Assembly (NCBI GenBank): GCA_900469625.1
Contig: UBXV01000041.1
Location: 36,794-74,524 of the forward strand
Length of the DNA: 37,731 nucleotides
DNA from: Hyphomicrobiales bacterium
Lineage (GTDB): Bacteria; Pseudomonadota; Alphaproteobacteria; Rhizobiales; Rhizobiaceae
Direction: 5' to 3'
A program made the translations under genes and the position numbers. Shown piece by piece: positions 29,503 through 37,731 of this stretch (position 1 is its first letter; every line of letters begins with the position of its first letter). The notes under the pieces are model-generated. The model was not told the DNA's origin. It ran no database searches and saw only the letters and a list, made by a program, of their open reading frames with translations.

Positions 29503-29762
29503 GCTGGTTCTCCAAGGCTGGTCGTGCGACAGGTATTTTGCGGATGCGAATTGCACGGCGGGCAAGGGAGTGCAAGCCGACAGCCGGCCTTCTCCGCCAT
29601 TTTTCACCATTTTGCCCATATCCCACCGGCAAGAAGGGAGCGAAAGGTGCAATTTGTCGGGCTCGGAAGCGCGCGGACTTGACCGTCGCGGCATGGGGCC
29701 CCTATCTCCTCAAACAGATGATGATGCGGCAAAGGCATGTTCTGCGTGCTACAGGGAATACC

Positions 29763-30884
29763 ATGGACATAAAGGTCAGCGGTTCGGGACTTCAGCGCCA
29801 GGTGATTTTCTGGCTGCTTGTGCTTGCCGCCTTCATCGCCTTCCTAATGGTTTTCAGCTCGATCCTGCTGCCGTTCCTTGCGGGCATGGCGCTTGCCTAT
29901 TTCCTCGATCCGATCGCCGACCGCCTCGAACGCCTCGGCCTCAGCCGGCTGATGGCGACGGTGGTCATTCTCATCGGCTTCGTGGTGATCTTTGCCCTGT
30001 CGCTGATGATCATCATCCCCGTGATCTTCACGCAAGCCGCCGACTTCATCCAGAAGATGCCAGGCTATATCTCCAAGCTGCAGGCGCTGTTGACCGACAG
30101 CCAGTCGACCCTGTTGCCCGACTGGCTCGCCGAGCAGATGACGGCGATCAAGCAGAATTCGGCCAAGCTCCTCGAGCAGGGCGCCAGCTTCCTCGGCACG
30201 CTGTTCCAGCAGCTGTGGAATTCCGGCATGGCGCTGCTCGACATCCTGTCGCTGTTCGTCATCACGCCCGTTGTCGCCTTCTACCTGCTGCTCGACTGGG
30301 ACCGGATGGTCGACCGGGTTGATAGCTGGGTGCCACGTGACTACGTCGGCGTGGTGCGCCAGATTGCGCAGGACATGAATTCGACGATTGCCGGCTTCGT
30401 GCGTGGCCAGGGTTCGCTCTGCATCATCCTCGGCCTTTACTATGGCATCGGGCTGTCTCTTGTCGGCCTCAATTTCGGGCTGCTGATCGGCCTCTTTGCC
30501 GGCATGATCAGCTTCATCCCCTATGTCGGCTCGATGGTCGGCCTGGTGCTGGCGGTTGGTGTCGCATTGGTCCAGTTCTGGCCGGATTATCTCTGGATCG
30601 GTGCCGTCGCTGCCATCTTCTTCAGCGGCCAGTTCCTGGAGGGCAACATCCTGCAGCCGAAGCTGGTGGGCAAGAGCGTCGGCCTGCATCCGGTCTGGCT
30701 GATGTTCGCGCTTCTCGCCTTCGGTGCCCTCTTCGGTTTCGTCGGGCTTCTGGTCGCCGTTCCGGCCGCCGCTGCCATCGGCGTCCTTGTTCGCTTCGGC
30801 ATCCAGCGATACCTTGATAGCGATCTCTACCATGGACATGGGAAGGTCGCGGTGAAGAAGACAAAGGGCAATCAGCCCGGCTGA
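29763..30884 (+). CDS. AI-2E/PerM family membrane protein
   Basis: The 373-residue protein starts at ATG 29763 after AGGGA. It has about eight membrane helices arranged as in the family: two or three near the N-terminus (LLVLAAFIAFLMVFSSILLP), a helical extracytoplasmic stretch about 105-165, and a C-terminal cluster. Diagnostic blocks are PFLAGMALAYFLDPIADRLE and SFIPYVGSMVGLVLAVGVAL, then QFLEGNILQPKLVGKSVGLHP. Family members include the TqsA autoinducer-2 exporter and Na+/H+ antiporters, so the substrate cannot be named. Its place before hdaA is, to my knowledge, common in rhizobia. Confidence 0.92.
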   Translation: MDIKVSGSGLQRQVIFWLLVLAAFIAFLMVFSSILLPFLAGMALAYFLDPIADRLERLGLSRLMATVVILIGFVVIFALSLMIIIPVIFTQAADFIQKMPGYISKLQALLTDSQSTLLPDWLAEQMTAIKQNSAKLLEQGASFLGTLFQQLWNSGMALLDILSLFVITPVVAFYLLLDWDRMVDRVDSWVPRDYVGVVRQIAQDMNSTIAGFVRGQGSLCIILGLYYGIGLSLVGLNFGLLIGLFAGMISFIPYVGSMVGLVLAVGVALVQFWPDYLWIGAVAAIFFSGQFLEGNILQPKLVGKSVGLHPVWLMFALLAFGALFGFVGLLVAVPAAAAIGVLVRFGIQRYLDSDLYHGHGKVAVKKTKGNQPG

Positions 30885-30930
30885 TCTCAATCAGGCCGAC
30901 TGATCGTCCCATCCTTGTCCCGAGTACAGC

Positions 30931-31620
30931 ATGACAAAACGTCCCTTCGAACAATTGCCCCTGGCATTCGACCACGACCCGGCGACGGGTCGCGAAGATC
31001 TTCTCGTTTCCGATCGCCTGAGCGCGGCGATCGCGATCGTCGACCATTGGCCCGACTGGCCATCGCCGGTCGTAATCATCGCCGGCCCTGTCGGCTCCGG
31101 AAAATCGCATCTCGCCAGCATCTGGAAGGAGAGGGCGGGCGCACGCGCGATCCATCCCGTCGCTGACACAGACGCGGCGCTGATGGCGGCGCAGGGCCCC
31201 GTTCTGTTTGAGGACGCCGACCGGCAGGGGTTTGACGACACGACGCTGTTTCACGTCATCAACAGCGTCCGTCAGCATGGCACCGGCCTGCTGATGACCT
31301 CACGGCTCTGGCCGATGTCCTGGCCGGTCGCGCTGCCGGATCTTCGTTCGCGTCTCAAGGCGGCGACCGTCGTCGAGATCGGCGAGCCTGACGACGAACT
31401 GCTGACGCAGGTGCTGATCAAGCTGTTCTCGGATCGCCAGCTTTTCATCGACGAGAGGCTGGTCGGTTACATCGTCCAGCGCATGGAACGCTCGCTCGGG
31501 GCGGCCCAGACGATCGTCGAGCGCATCGACCGGCTGGCGCTTGCCCGCGGCGTCAAGCTGACCCGCTCGCTGGCCGCCGAAGTCCTGGAAGAGCTTGGAA
31601 ATCAACGCCATTCCGATTGA
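30931..31620 (+). CDS. hdaA: HdaA, DnaA-related regulator of replication initiation
   Basis: The 229-residue protein is a DnaA-like AAA+ domain without a DNA-binding domain. Residues 8-13 (QLPLAF) are a sliding-clamp binding motif. Walker A is GPVGSGKS (52-59). Walker B, LFEDADR, is only partly conserved, as in Hda proteins. The C-terminal lid carries MERSLGAAQTIVERID. Hda/HdaA binds the replication clamp and stimulates ATP hydrolysis by DnaA, preventing re-initiation (regulatory inactivation of DnaA). It follows the AI-2E gene by 46 bases and precedes ppk by 65, possibly in one transcript. Confidence 0.92.
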   Translation: MTKRPFEQLPLAFDHDPATGREDLLVSDRLSAAIAIVDHWPDWPSPVVIIAGPVGSGKSHLASIWKERAGARAIHPVADTDAALMAAQGPVLFEDADRQGFDDTTLFHVINSVRQHGTGLLMTSRLWPMSWPVALPDLRSRLKAATVVEIGEPDDELLTQVLIKLFSDRQLFIDERLVGYIVQRMERSLGAAQTIVERIDRLALARGVKLTRSLAAEVLEELGNQRHSD

Positions 31621-31685
31621 CTGTCACAGTTCCGTCGTCAAACTGTTATAGTTCCTGCCTGCGGCGAAATGGGGTCTGATCGGTA

Positions 31686-33872
31686 ATGGATAATGCGACG
31701 TCGGCGGTGAACGAAAACAAACAGACGACGGAGGATGTCGACCTGCTCACAAGTCCGGAGCGGTTCATCAATCGTGAATTTTCCTGGCTGCAGTTCAATC
31801 GCCGCGTGCTCGAGGAAACGCTTAATACGGCGCATCCGCTGTTGGAGCGTGTCCGTTTCCTCTCGATCTCCGCCGCCAATCTCGACGAATTCTTCATGGT
31901 GCGCGTCGCCGGCCTCGAGGGCCAGGTGCGCCAGGGTCTCGCCATGCGCTCGCCCGACGGCAAGACGCCGGCCGAACAGCTCGAGGATATCCTGAAGGAG
32001 ATCGACAACCTGCAGATGGAGCAGCAGGCATCGCTCGCTGTGCTGCAGCAGTATCTCGCCAAGGAAGACATCCTGATCGTCCGCCCGGCGTCGCTATCGG
32101 CGCAGGACAAGAGCTGGCTTGCCAACGAATTCGACCAGTCGATCTTTCCGGTGCTGACGCCGTTGTCGATCGATCCGGCCCATCCGTTCCCGTTCATTCC
32201 CAATCTCGGTTTCTCGATGGGCCTCCAGCTCGTCAGCAAGACCGGCCGCGAGCCGATGACCGCGCTGTTGCGCCTGCCGGTCGCGCTCGACCGCTTCATC
32301 CGTCTGCCCGATGTCAAGAACGTCATCCGCTACATCACGCTGGAAGACATGGTCAGCCAGTTCATCGACCGATTGTTCCCGGGCTATGAAGTCCGGGGCT
32401 CCGGCACGTTCCGCATCATCCGTGACAGCGATATCGAAGTCGAGGAAGAGGCCGAAGATCTGGTCCGCTTCTTCGAGACGGCGCTGAAGCGCCGGCGCCG
32501 CGGCTCGGTGATCCGCATCGAGCTGGATTCGGAAATGCCGGCCTCGCTGCGCCAGTTTGTCGTTCAGGAACTGAGTGTCCCGGAAAACCGCGTCGCCGTG
32601 CTGCCGGGTCTTCTGGCGCTGAACACGCTGTCGGAAATCACCAAGGCGCCGCGCGACGACCTGCGCTTCGAACCCTACAACCCGCGCTTCCCCGAGCGCG
32701 TGCGCGAGCATGCGGGCGATTGTTTCGCCGCGATCCGCGAAAAGGACATGGTGGTCCACCACCCCTACGAATCCTTCGACGTGGTGGTGCAGTTCCTGCT
32801 GCAGGCGGCGCGCGACCCGGAAGTGGTTGCGATCAAGCAGACGCTCTACCGCACCTCCAATGACAGCCCGATCGTGCGCGCGCTGGTCGATGCCGCCGAG
32901 GCCGGAAAGTCCGTGACGGCGCTGGTCGAACTGAAGGCCCGCTTTGACGAAGAGGCCAATATCCGCTGGGCGCGCGACCTGGAGCGCGCCGGCGTGCAGG
33001 TTGTCTTCGGCTTCATCGAACTCAAGACCCACGCCAAGATGTCGATGGTGGTGCGTCGCGAGGAGGGGCGGCTGCGCACCTATTGCCATCTGGGCACCGG
33101 CAACTACCACCCGGTTACCGCGAAGATCTACACCGACCTCTCGTTCTTCACCTGCAACCCGGTCATCGCCCACGACATGGCGAACATCTTCAATTTCATC
33201 ACCGGCTATGGCGAGCCGGAGGCCGGGATGAAGCTGGCGGTCTCGCCGCATACGCTGCGCCCTCGCATTCTCAAGCATGTCGAGGAAGAAATCGAGCACG
33301 CCAAGGCCGGTCGCCCGGCGGCGATCTGGATGAAGATGAACTCGCTCGTCGATCCCGAGATCATCGATGCGCTCTACAAGGCAAGCCGCGCCGGTGTTGA
33401 AATCGACCTGGTGGTGCGTGGCATCTGCTGCTTGCGGCCGCAGGTTCCGGGCCTTTCCGACAACATTCGTGTCAAGTCCATCGTCGGCAGATTCCTCGAA
33501 CATTCCCGCATATTCTGCTTTGGCAACGGTTACGGCCTTCCATCCGAGAATGCGCTTGTCTATATCGGCTCGGCGGATATGATGCCGCGAAATCTGGACC
33601 GGCGGGTTGAGACGCTCGTGCCTCTTATCAACCGGACTGTGCACGAACAGGTTCTTTCGCAGATCATGCTGGGCAATCTCATAGACAACCAGCAGAGCTA
33701 TGAAATTCTTCCCGACGGCACGTCTCGCCGGATGGAAGTCGGCAAGGATGCCGAACCGTTCAATGCGCAGCATTATTTCATGACCAATCCCAGCCTCTCC
33801 GGCCGGGGTGAGGCCCTGAAGTCCAGTGCACCGAAGCTGATCGCCGGCTGGAAGAGCAGCTGGAACAAGTAA
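31686..33872 (+). CDS. ppk: Polyphosphate kinase 1
   Basis: Ppk1 builds long polyphosphate chains from ATP, reversibly. The 728-residue protein has the N-terminal domain starting [21 protein letters not shown], the head domain, and two PLD-like catalytic domains. The phosphorylated histidine is His449 in LKTHAKM, and the partner histidine is His468 in [12 protein letters not shown]. Their 19-residue spacing equals E. coli His435/His454. Later SRIFCFGNG and the arginine-rich PRNLDRRVE are also family marks. ppx follows by 11 bases, so synthesis and breakdown genes are probably co-transcribed. Confidence 0.98.
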   Translation: MDNATSAVNENKQTTEDVDLLTSPERFINREFSWLQFNRRVLEETLNTAHPLLERVRFLSISAANLDEFFMVRVAGLEGQVRQGLAMRSPDGKTPAEQLEDILKEIDNLQMEQQASLAVLQQYLAKEDILIVRPASLSAQDKSWLANEFDQSIFPVLTPLSIDPAHPFPFIPNLGFSMGLQLVSKTGREPMTALLRLPVALDRFIRLPDVKNVIRYITLEDMVSQFIDRLFPGYEVRGSGTFRIIRDSDIEVEEEAEDLVRFFETALKRRRRGSVIRIELDSEMPASLRQFVVQELSVPENRVAVLPGLLALNTLSEITKAPRDDLRFEPYNPRFPERVREHAGDCFAAIREKDMVVHHPYESFDVVVQFLLQAARDPEVVAIKQTLYRTSNDSPIVRALVDAAEAGKSVTALVELKARFDEEANIRWARDLERAGVQVVFGFIELKTHAKMSMVVRREEGRLRTYCHLGTGNYHPVTAKIYTDLSFFTCNPVIAHDMANIFNFITGYGEPEAGMKLAVSPHTLRPRILKHVEEEIEHAKAGRPAAIWMKMNSLVDPEIIDALYKASRAGVEIDLVVRGICCLRPQVPGLSDNIRVKSIVGRFLEHSRIFCFGNGYGLPSENALVYIGSADMMPRNLDRRVETLVPLINRTVHEQVLSQIMLGNLIDNQQSYEILPDGTSRRMEVGKDAEPFNAQHYFMTNPSLSGRGEALKSSAPKLIAGWKSSWNK

Positions 33873-33883
33873 ACTGGTTTTGC

Positions 33884-35407
33884 ATGGTCGAATCTGAAGC
33901 GCAGGGGCGTTTGCCCGGCATCCGCCCGGTTTCCGTTGTGGATATCGGCTCGAACTCTATTCGCCTTGTCGTCTACGAGGGCTTGAGCCGCGCCCCGGCC
34001 ATGCTCTTCAACGAGAAGGTCATGTGCGGTCTCGGCAAGGGCATCGATGCCACCGGACGCATGGACGAGGAGAGTGTCGAACGGGCGCTCAGGGCGTTGC
34101 ACCGTTTTCATGCTCTTTCGCAGCAGGCGCGCGCCACCTCCATGTATGTGCTCGCGACCGCGGCCGCGCGCGAAGCGAGCAACGGTCCGGCCTTCATTGC
34201 CAAGGCCGAAGCCATTCTCGGCCACAAGGTGCGCATTCTGACTGGCGAAGAGGAAGCGTATTTCTCGGCGATGGGCATCGTCAGCGGTTACCACGATCCC
34301 GATGGCGTGGTGGGCGACCTTGGTGGCGGCTCGCTGGAACTGGTCGAAGTGAGCGGGACAAAGATCGGCAAGGGGATCACCTTGCCGCTCGGGGGTATCC
34401 GTCTCTTCGAGCACAGCGGCGGCTCGCTGCCGAAAGCGCGCACCTGGGTGCGCAAGTTCATGAAAAGCTCGCCGGTGCTGAAGACCGGTACAGGCCGAAC
34501 CTTCTATGCCGTTGGCGGCACCTGGCGCTCGATCGCCAAGCTGCACATGGAAATCCGCAATTATCCCCTGCACATGATGCAGGGTTACGAGATTTCCTAT
34601 GACGAGGCGATGGCGCTTCTGCCGGAGGTGATCGAGCCGAAGAATATCAAGCCGTCGGCCTATGCGACCATCTCCAAAAGCCGCCGCAGCCTGCTTCCGT
34701 TCGGTGCGATCGCGATGCAGGAGGCCCTCTCGATCATGAAGCCGGAGCGGATCTCGTTTTCGGCACTCGGCGTTCGCGAAGGCTATCTCTTTTCTCTTCT
34801 GAGCGAGAACGAACGGGCGCAGGATCCGCTGCTGACGGCCGCCGGCGAGATCGCGATCCTTCGCGCGCGTTCGCCCGAGCATGCCCGCGAGCTTGCCGAC
34901 TGGACCGGCCGCATGGTGCCGTTTTTCGGCGTCGAGGAAACCGAAGAGGAAAGCCGCTACCGCCAGGCGGCCTGCCTGCTGGCCGATATCAGCTGGCGCG
35001 CCCATCCGGACTATCGCGGCCTTCAGGCGCTGAACATCATCGCCCACTCGACATTTTCCGGCATCACCCATGCGGGGCGGGCCTATATCGCGCTTGCCAA
35101 TTACTATCGCTTTGAAGGTCTGAACGACGATGGCGCCACCGGTGCCTTGACCGGCATCACCACACCACGGCTGCTGGAACTGGCCAAGCTGCTCGGCGGG
35201 CTGCTGCGTGTCGCCTATCTGTTCTCGGCATCGATGCCGGGTGTGGCGAAGAACCTGACGTTCCGCAGGTCGTCCCTGCCGGATATCGACCTGGAGATCG
35301 TCGTGCCTACGGCCTATTCGGAATTTGCCGGCGAGCGCCTCGACGGCCGCCTGCAACAGCTCGGCAAACTCACCGGCAGACGACTGGCATTCCACTTCGA
35401 GAGCTGA
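33884..35407 (+). CDS. ppx: Exopolyphosphatase (Ppx/GppA family)
   Basis: The 507-residue protein belongs to the ASKHA fold phosphatases that release phosphate from polyphosphate ends, or hydrolyse pppGpp. The first phosphate loop is VVDIGSNSIRLVVYEG (about 17-32), the second is GDLGGGSLELVEV, and TGEEEAYFSAMG carries the catalytic glutamate. The C-terminal part has the HD-like helical domain, with ISWRAHPDYRGLQALNIIAH. The chain is near E. coli Ppx in length (513). It lies 11 bases after ppk, and a strong bidirectional-looking terminator follows. Confidence 0.96.
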   Translation: MVESEAQGRLPGIRPVSVVDIGSNSIRLVVYEGLSRAPAMLFNEKVMCGLGKGIDATGRMDEESVERALRALHRFHALSQQARATSMYVLATAAAREASNGPAFIAKAEAILGHKVRILTGEEEAYFSAMGIVSGYHDPDGVVGDLGGGSLELVEVSGTKIGKGITLPLGGIRLFEHSGGSLPKARTWVRKFMKSSPVLKTGTGRTFYAVGGTWRSIAKLHMEIRNYPLHMMQGYEISYDEAMALLPEVIEPKNIKPSAYATISKSRRSLLPFGAIAMQEALSIMKPERISFSALGVREGYLFSLLSENERAQDPLLTAAGEIAILRARSPEHARELADWTGRMVPFFGVEETEEESRYRQAACLLADISWRAHPDYRGLQALNIIAHSTFSGITHAGRAYIALANYYRFEGLNDDGATGALTGITTPRLLELAKLLGGLLRVAYLFSASMPGVAKNLTFRRSSLPDIDLEIVVPTAYSEFAGERLDGRLQQLGKLTGRRLAFHFES

Positions 35408-35426
35408 CCGGCAATGAACGTCTAAG

Positions 35427-35466
35427 AAAGGGCGCGCGGAGCAAGATCCGCGCGCCCTTTCTTGTT
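35427..35466. terminator. Long-stem terminator between ppx and the phytase-like gene
   Basis: A 14-bp perfect stem (35427-35440 with 35447-35460) surrounds a six-base loop and is followed by TTTCTTGTT on the plus strand. On the minus strand it ends CTTTCTTAG, so it can serve both convergent genes. Confidence 0.85.
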
Positions 35467-36823
35467 ATTCGGCTTTCAGGAAGTCGCCGACTTCGAGCAG
35501 CACGAACTCGTTGTCGTCAGCCTTGTCGAGCGCGCGGCCGGCCGAGAACGGCAGGTTGTTGTCGTTGCCGACGATGATGTGCGTGGCATCGACACGATCG
35601 ACGTTTTCGATCGTCACGAACGGCATGTCGTAATAGCCGTCGCCGCCACCCTGGCGCTTCCTGTTGTCAGGGTCTGCGATTTTCAGGAGGTCGATGTAGC
35701 CGATCTTGCGCACAGCCTTGCCGACATTGCTGTCGTCGAAAGCGATCTTGTAGACGCGCTTGACCTTCGAACCGACGGCAAAGCAATCCGGCTTGGGATC
35801 CTTCGGATCGGCGCAAGCCTTGTCGAGGGTGCCGGCGCCGTTGTCGCGTTCGATGACCAGGGCCGTCTTGTCGTCAAGCATGTTGAAGTCGCCGATTGCC
35901 TCGCCGCCGTCGGCCAGTGGATAGAGCCAGCTGCGGCCCGTCCATGCCTTGGTTGCGACATCGAGCTCGATGACACGCAATGCCGGACGGCCATCGGCCT
36001 GTTCGACGGTCTCGCTGTCGGTCCAGATCGGACCTTCAAGCATGCCGTAGAGCCTGGTCCCGTCCTTCGACAGCGCCATGCCCTCGTAGCCGCCGGAGCG
36101 CTTCAGGTTGAAGGCGGGCGTCTTCTTCGAGGGGTCGCCCTGGAGCGTCAGGGTCGGGTTGTCGGGAGACATCACGGGCTTGCCGTCGACAACCGTCGCG
36201 ATAACGTCAGTCAGCTTTCCGTCGACATCGAACTTCAGGATGTAGGGACCGAACTCCTCGCCGACCCAGAAGCCGTCGGCGACAGGCTGGATCGATTCGA
36301 CGTCGAAGTCGGCACCGGTCAGGTAGCGCTTGTCGGAACCTTCCATGACGATCGGGAAGGGAGCCTTGCGGTCCGGGTCCGTCAGGAACACCGTCTTCAG
36401 CGCCTCGACCTTGCCGGCGTCCCAGTCCATCTTGACGTGGTGCAGCATCAGCATGGCATCGGTGGAGTTCAACTTGCTGCCGAAGCCGTTGTCGGAAAGG
36501 CTCCAGAACGTGCCGTCTTCCATGGCCTTGATGCCGGAGAAGCCCTGCATCGGCTGGCCGTTGAACGGTAGCGAAAGACCGGTCGGGCGCACGCCGTCCT
36601 TGCCGGCCACGGTGCCGAGCGCGTCCGCGCGCTTGCGGTCGGCGGTGGTGAACTTGCCGGATGTCTTCAGATAGTCCGGTGCGTCAGACGGTGCGGCCAG
36701 GATGGTGTTCGCCGGCAGGATCGCGTGTGCCTTCAGGGTTGCGGGAAAGGCCTTTTCCTCAGCCAGGACGGTCGTCGTCATCAAAAGGGTGAGCGCCGCG
36801 GTGGCGAGAAGCGTTTTGGTCAT
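35465..36823 (-). CDS. Exported esterase-like/phytase-like family protein
   Basis: I choose the ATG ending at 36823, which has GGTGA just upstream and begins a clear signal peptide (MTKTLLATAALTLLMTTTVL, cleaved after LA). An ATG four codons earlier lacks a Shine-Dalgarno. The 452-residue product resembles the 'esterase-like activity of phytase' family: GFSGIKAMEDGTFWSLSDNGFG, a beta-propeller-like core with DVESIQPVADGFWVGEEFGPYIL, and SGGYEGMALSKDGTRLYGMLE. Two cysteines (KACADP and DCFAVG) may form a disulfide. A periplasmic phosphoester or ester hydrolase is inferred, not shown. It is downstream of, and on the same strand as, an AraC-family gene. Confidence 0.85.
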   Translation of the reverse strand: MTKTLLATAALTLLMTTTVLAEEKAFPATLKAHAILPANTILAAPSDAPDYLKTSGKFTTADRKRADALGTVAGKDGVRPTGLSLPFNGQPMQGFSGIKAMEDGTFWSLSDNGFGSKLNSTDAMLMLHHVKMDWDAGKVEALKTVFLTDPDRKAPFPIVMEGSDKRYLTGADFDVESIQPVADGFWVGEEFGPYILKFDVDGKLTDVIATVVDGKPVMSPDNPTLTLQGDPSKKTPAFNLKRSGGYEGMALSKDGTRLYGMLEGPIWTDSETVEQADGRPALRVIELDVATKAWTGRSWLYPLADGGEAIGDFNMLDDKTALVIERDNGAGTLDKACADPKDPKPDCFAVGSKVKRVYKIAFDDSNVGKAVRKIGYIDLLKIADPDNRKRQGGGDGYYDMPFVTIENVDRVDATHIIVGNDNNLPFSAGRALDKADDNEFVLLEVGDFLKAE

Positions 36824-36870
36824 GAAAGTCACCATGGGTTGGATGCCAGAGTACGCAAACCCGATAGGCG

Positions 36871-36925
36871 GCTTTGATGACGGTTGGGTGATGTCTGGCT
36901 AACAGGCCGGTGAAGCTTTGATGAC
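36871..36925. promoter_or_regulatory. Direct repeat GCTTTGATGAC upstream of the phytase-like gene
   Basis: Two identical 11-base copies lie at 36871-36881 and 36915-36925, 44 bases apart start to start, about four helical turns. They occupy the 102-bp gap between the AraC-family gene and the phytase-like gene, where its promoter should be. AraC-family proteins commonly bind direct repeats, so this is a candidate operator. Confidence 0.45.
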
Positions 36926-36937
36926 AGGGCGCTGGTG

Positions 36938-37731
36938 TTAACCGGCAAGGGCAAGTGTCGCCCAGCGGCCGGGCGTTACGCCATAAGCGCGCTTGAAGTG
37001 GCGGGAAAAATGGGCCTGGTCGGCAAAGCCGGTGTCGAGTGCCGCGCCTGCGAGGCTATGGCCGGTGGCGACCATCCGGCGTGCCTGTTCCAGGCGGCGC
37101 ATCAGGAGGTAACGGTGCGGGCTGGTGCCGAGAATTTTTCGGAACTGGCGGGCGAGTGTGAAACGGTCGAGGCCGCTGACGGATTCGAGCTCCTGGGATC
37201 CTACGGGCCGATCGAGATTTTCCCTGAGATAGCCGGCTGCCTCGAATACCGCCCGCTTCGCCGATCGGCTGCCCACCTTGCCTGGCATTCCGGCATGGCG
37301 GGAAAGGCCTTCTGCGATGCGCGTCAGAATGTCGTCGAGCGCCAATTCGTCGATGCCGCCGTCCAGATCCATCACGGCCTCGCCGATCGCCTGGCGCAAA
37401 GCGACGTCACCGACAACCGGTGCGGCGATAAAGGGCAGGGCGCCGCCATTGTCGCCGAGCGCTGCAATCAGCCGCTCGGGCTGCAGATACATCATCCGAT
37501 ATCTGAGCGTTGCCTCCGTTCCCGCGCCACCATCATGCACCTCATCAGGGTGAATGATGATGATGCTTCCAGGCGTGCTGTAGCGGCTCTCGCCGCGATA
37601 CTGGAAGGTCTGGATGCCGCCGAGCGTGACGCCCAGCGCATAGGTGTCGTGGCGATGCGGCTCGAACACCTTGCCGTGCAACCGAGCCTCGATGCGCTCG
37701 ATGCCGTTGAGCGGCGCGGCAACGCGGATGC
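36938..37731 (-). CDS. AraC-family transcriptional regulator (5' end outside window)
   Basis: The frame stays open to the last base of the window, reading GIERIEARLHGKVFEPHRHDTY upstream of the first possible start (a TTG ending at 37681), so the true start is outside. The N-terminal part is a cupin sensor domain: FEPHRHDTYALGV, then the PGSIIIIHPDEVHDG strand. The C-terminal 100 residues hold two helix-turn-helix motifs: GSQELESVSGLDRFTLARQF and the AraC signature region with LAGAALDTGFADQAHFSRHF and GVTPGRW. This cupin-AraC layout suits sensing of a small molecule. The phytase-like gene immediately downstream is the obvious candidate target. Confidence 0.92.
   Translation of the reverse strand, partial: IRVAAPLNGIERIEARLHGKVFEPHRHDTYALGVTLGGIQTFQYRGESRYSTPGSIIIIHPDEVHDGGAGTEATLRYRMMYLQPERLIAALGDNGGALPFIAAPVVGDVALRQAIGEAVMDLDGGIDELALDDILTRIAEGLSRHAGMPGKVGSRSAKRAVFEAAGYLRENLDRPVGSQELESVSGLDRFTLARQFRKILGTSPHRYLLMRRLEQARRMVATGHSLAGAALDTGFADQAHFSRHFKRAYGVTPGRWATLALAG

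Noticed and set aside
32094-33773. Long minus-strand open frame inside ppk, and similar ones inside ppx (33773-35395) and mprF (25031-26509)
   Set aside because: All are antisense to genes with intact catalytic motifs and have no signals of their own.
1-37731. Search for mobile elements, CRISPR arrays, att sites and phage genes
   Set aside because: No transposase or integrase motifs, no regular spaced repeats and no tRNA-linked direct repeats were seen. The window reads as stable core chromosome.

Overview
The window is a GC-rich, gene-dense stretch of chromosome. It looks like an alphaproteobacterium of the Rhizobiaceae, most likely Ensifer/Sinorhizobium or a close relative. The case rests on family content and order: ndk; moaE-moaD-pgsA-uvrC-SDR beside a RopB-like porin; an lpiA(mprF)-acvB pair; purM-purN; an AI-2E permease followed by hdaA, ppk and ppx. 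No rRNA, tRNA, insertion sequence, phage gene or CRISPR array was seen. This is ordinary core chromosome with a few unusual genes in it. The placement is from memory of rhizobial gene families, not a database search.

Layout. 1-2262: end of a GNAT acetyltransferase, converging on a YheS-type ABC-F ATPase. 2263-4934: two tiny exported paralogs, a strong terminator, a MarR regulator and a degenerate GGDEF protein. 5183-7837: one large protein joining an adenylation domain, a carrier domain and an acyltransferase-3-like membrane domain; it is the most unusual gene here. 7778-9647: DinB-like protein, GST-like protein, ndk. 9723-11746: a lipoprotein and a CGNR zinc-ribbon protein, divergent from an orphan LivH-type permease across a near-perfect palindrome. 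11764-16064: a minus-strand run SDR-uvrC-pgsA-moaD-moaE with several stop/start overlaps. 16430-19902: RopB-like protein, GST, a lipoprotein RNase T2 with an unrecognised exported partner, and rlmJ. 19990-23658: molybdopterin oxidoreductase, CDF metal exporter, NudK-like Nudix hydrolase. 23762-27753: mprF/lpiA and acvB. 27761-29502: purM-purN. 29763-35407: AI-2E permease, hdaA, ppk, ppx. 35465-37731: a phytase-like exported esterase behind an AraC-family gene cut by the window edge.

Functional themes. Envelope modification recurs: MprF makes and flips lysyl-phosphatidylglycerol, AcvB should hydrolyse it, PgsA makes the phosphatidylglycerol precursor, and the adenylation-carrier-acyltransferase fusion looks built to activate an acid in the cytoplasm and pass it to a membrane acceptor. 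Other themes are molybdenum cofactor (MoaD, MoaE, one Mo/Fe-S oxidoreductase), polyphosphate turnover (Ppk, Ppx) and nucleotide metabolism (Ndk, PurM, PurN). The ABC-F protein and RlmJ act on the ribosome.
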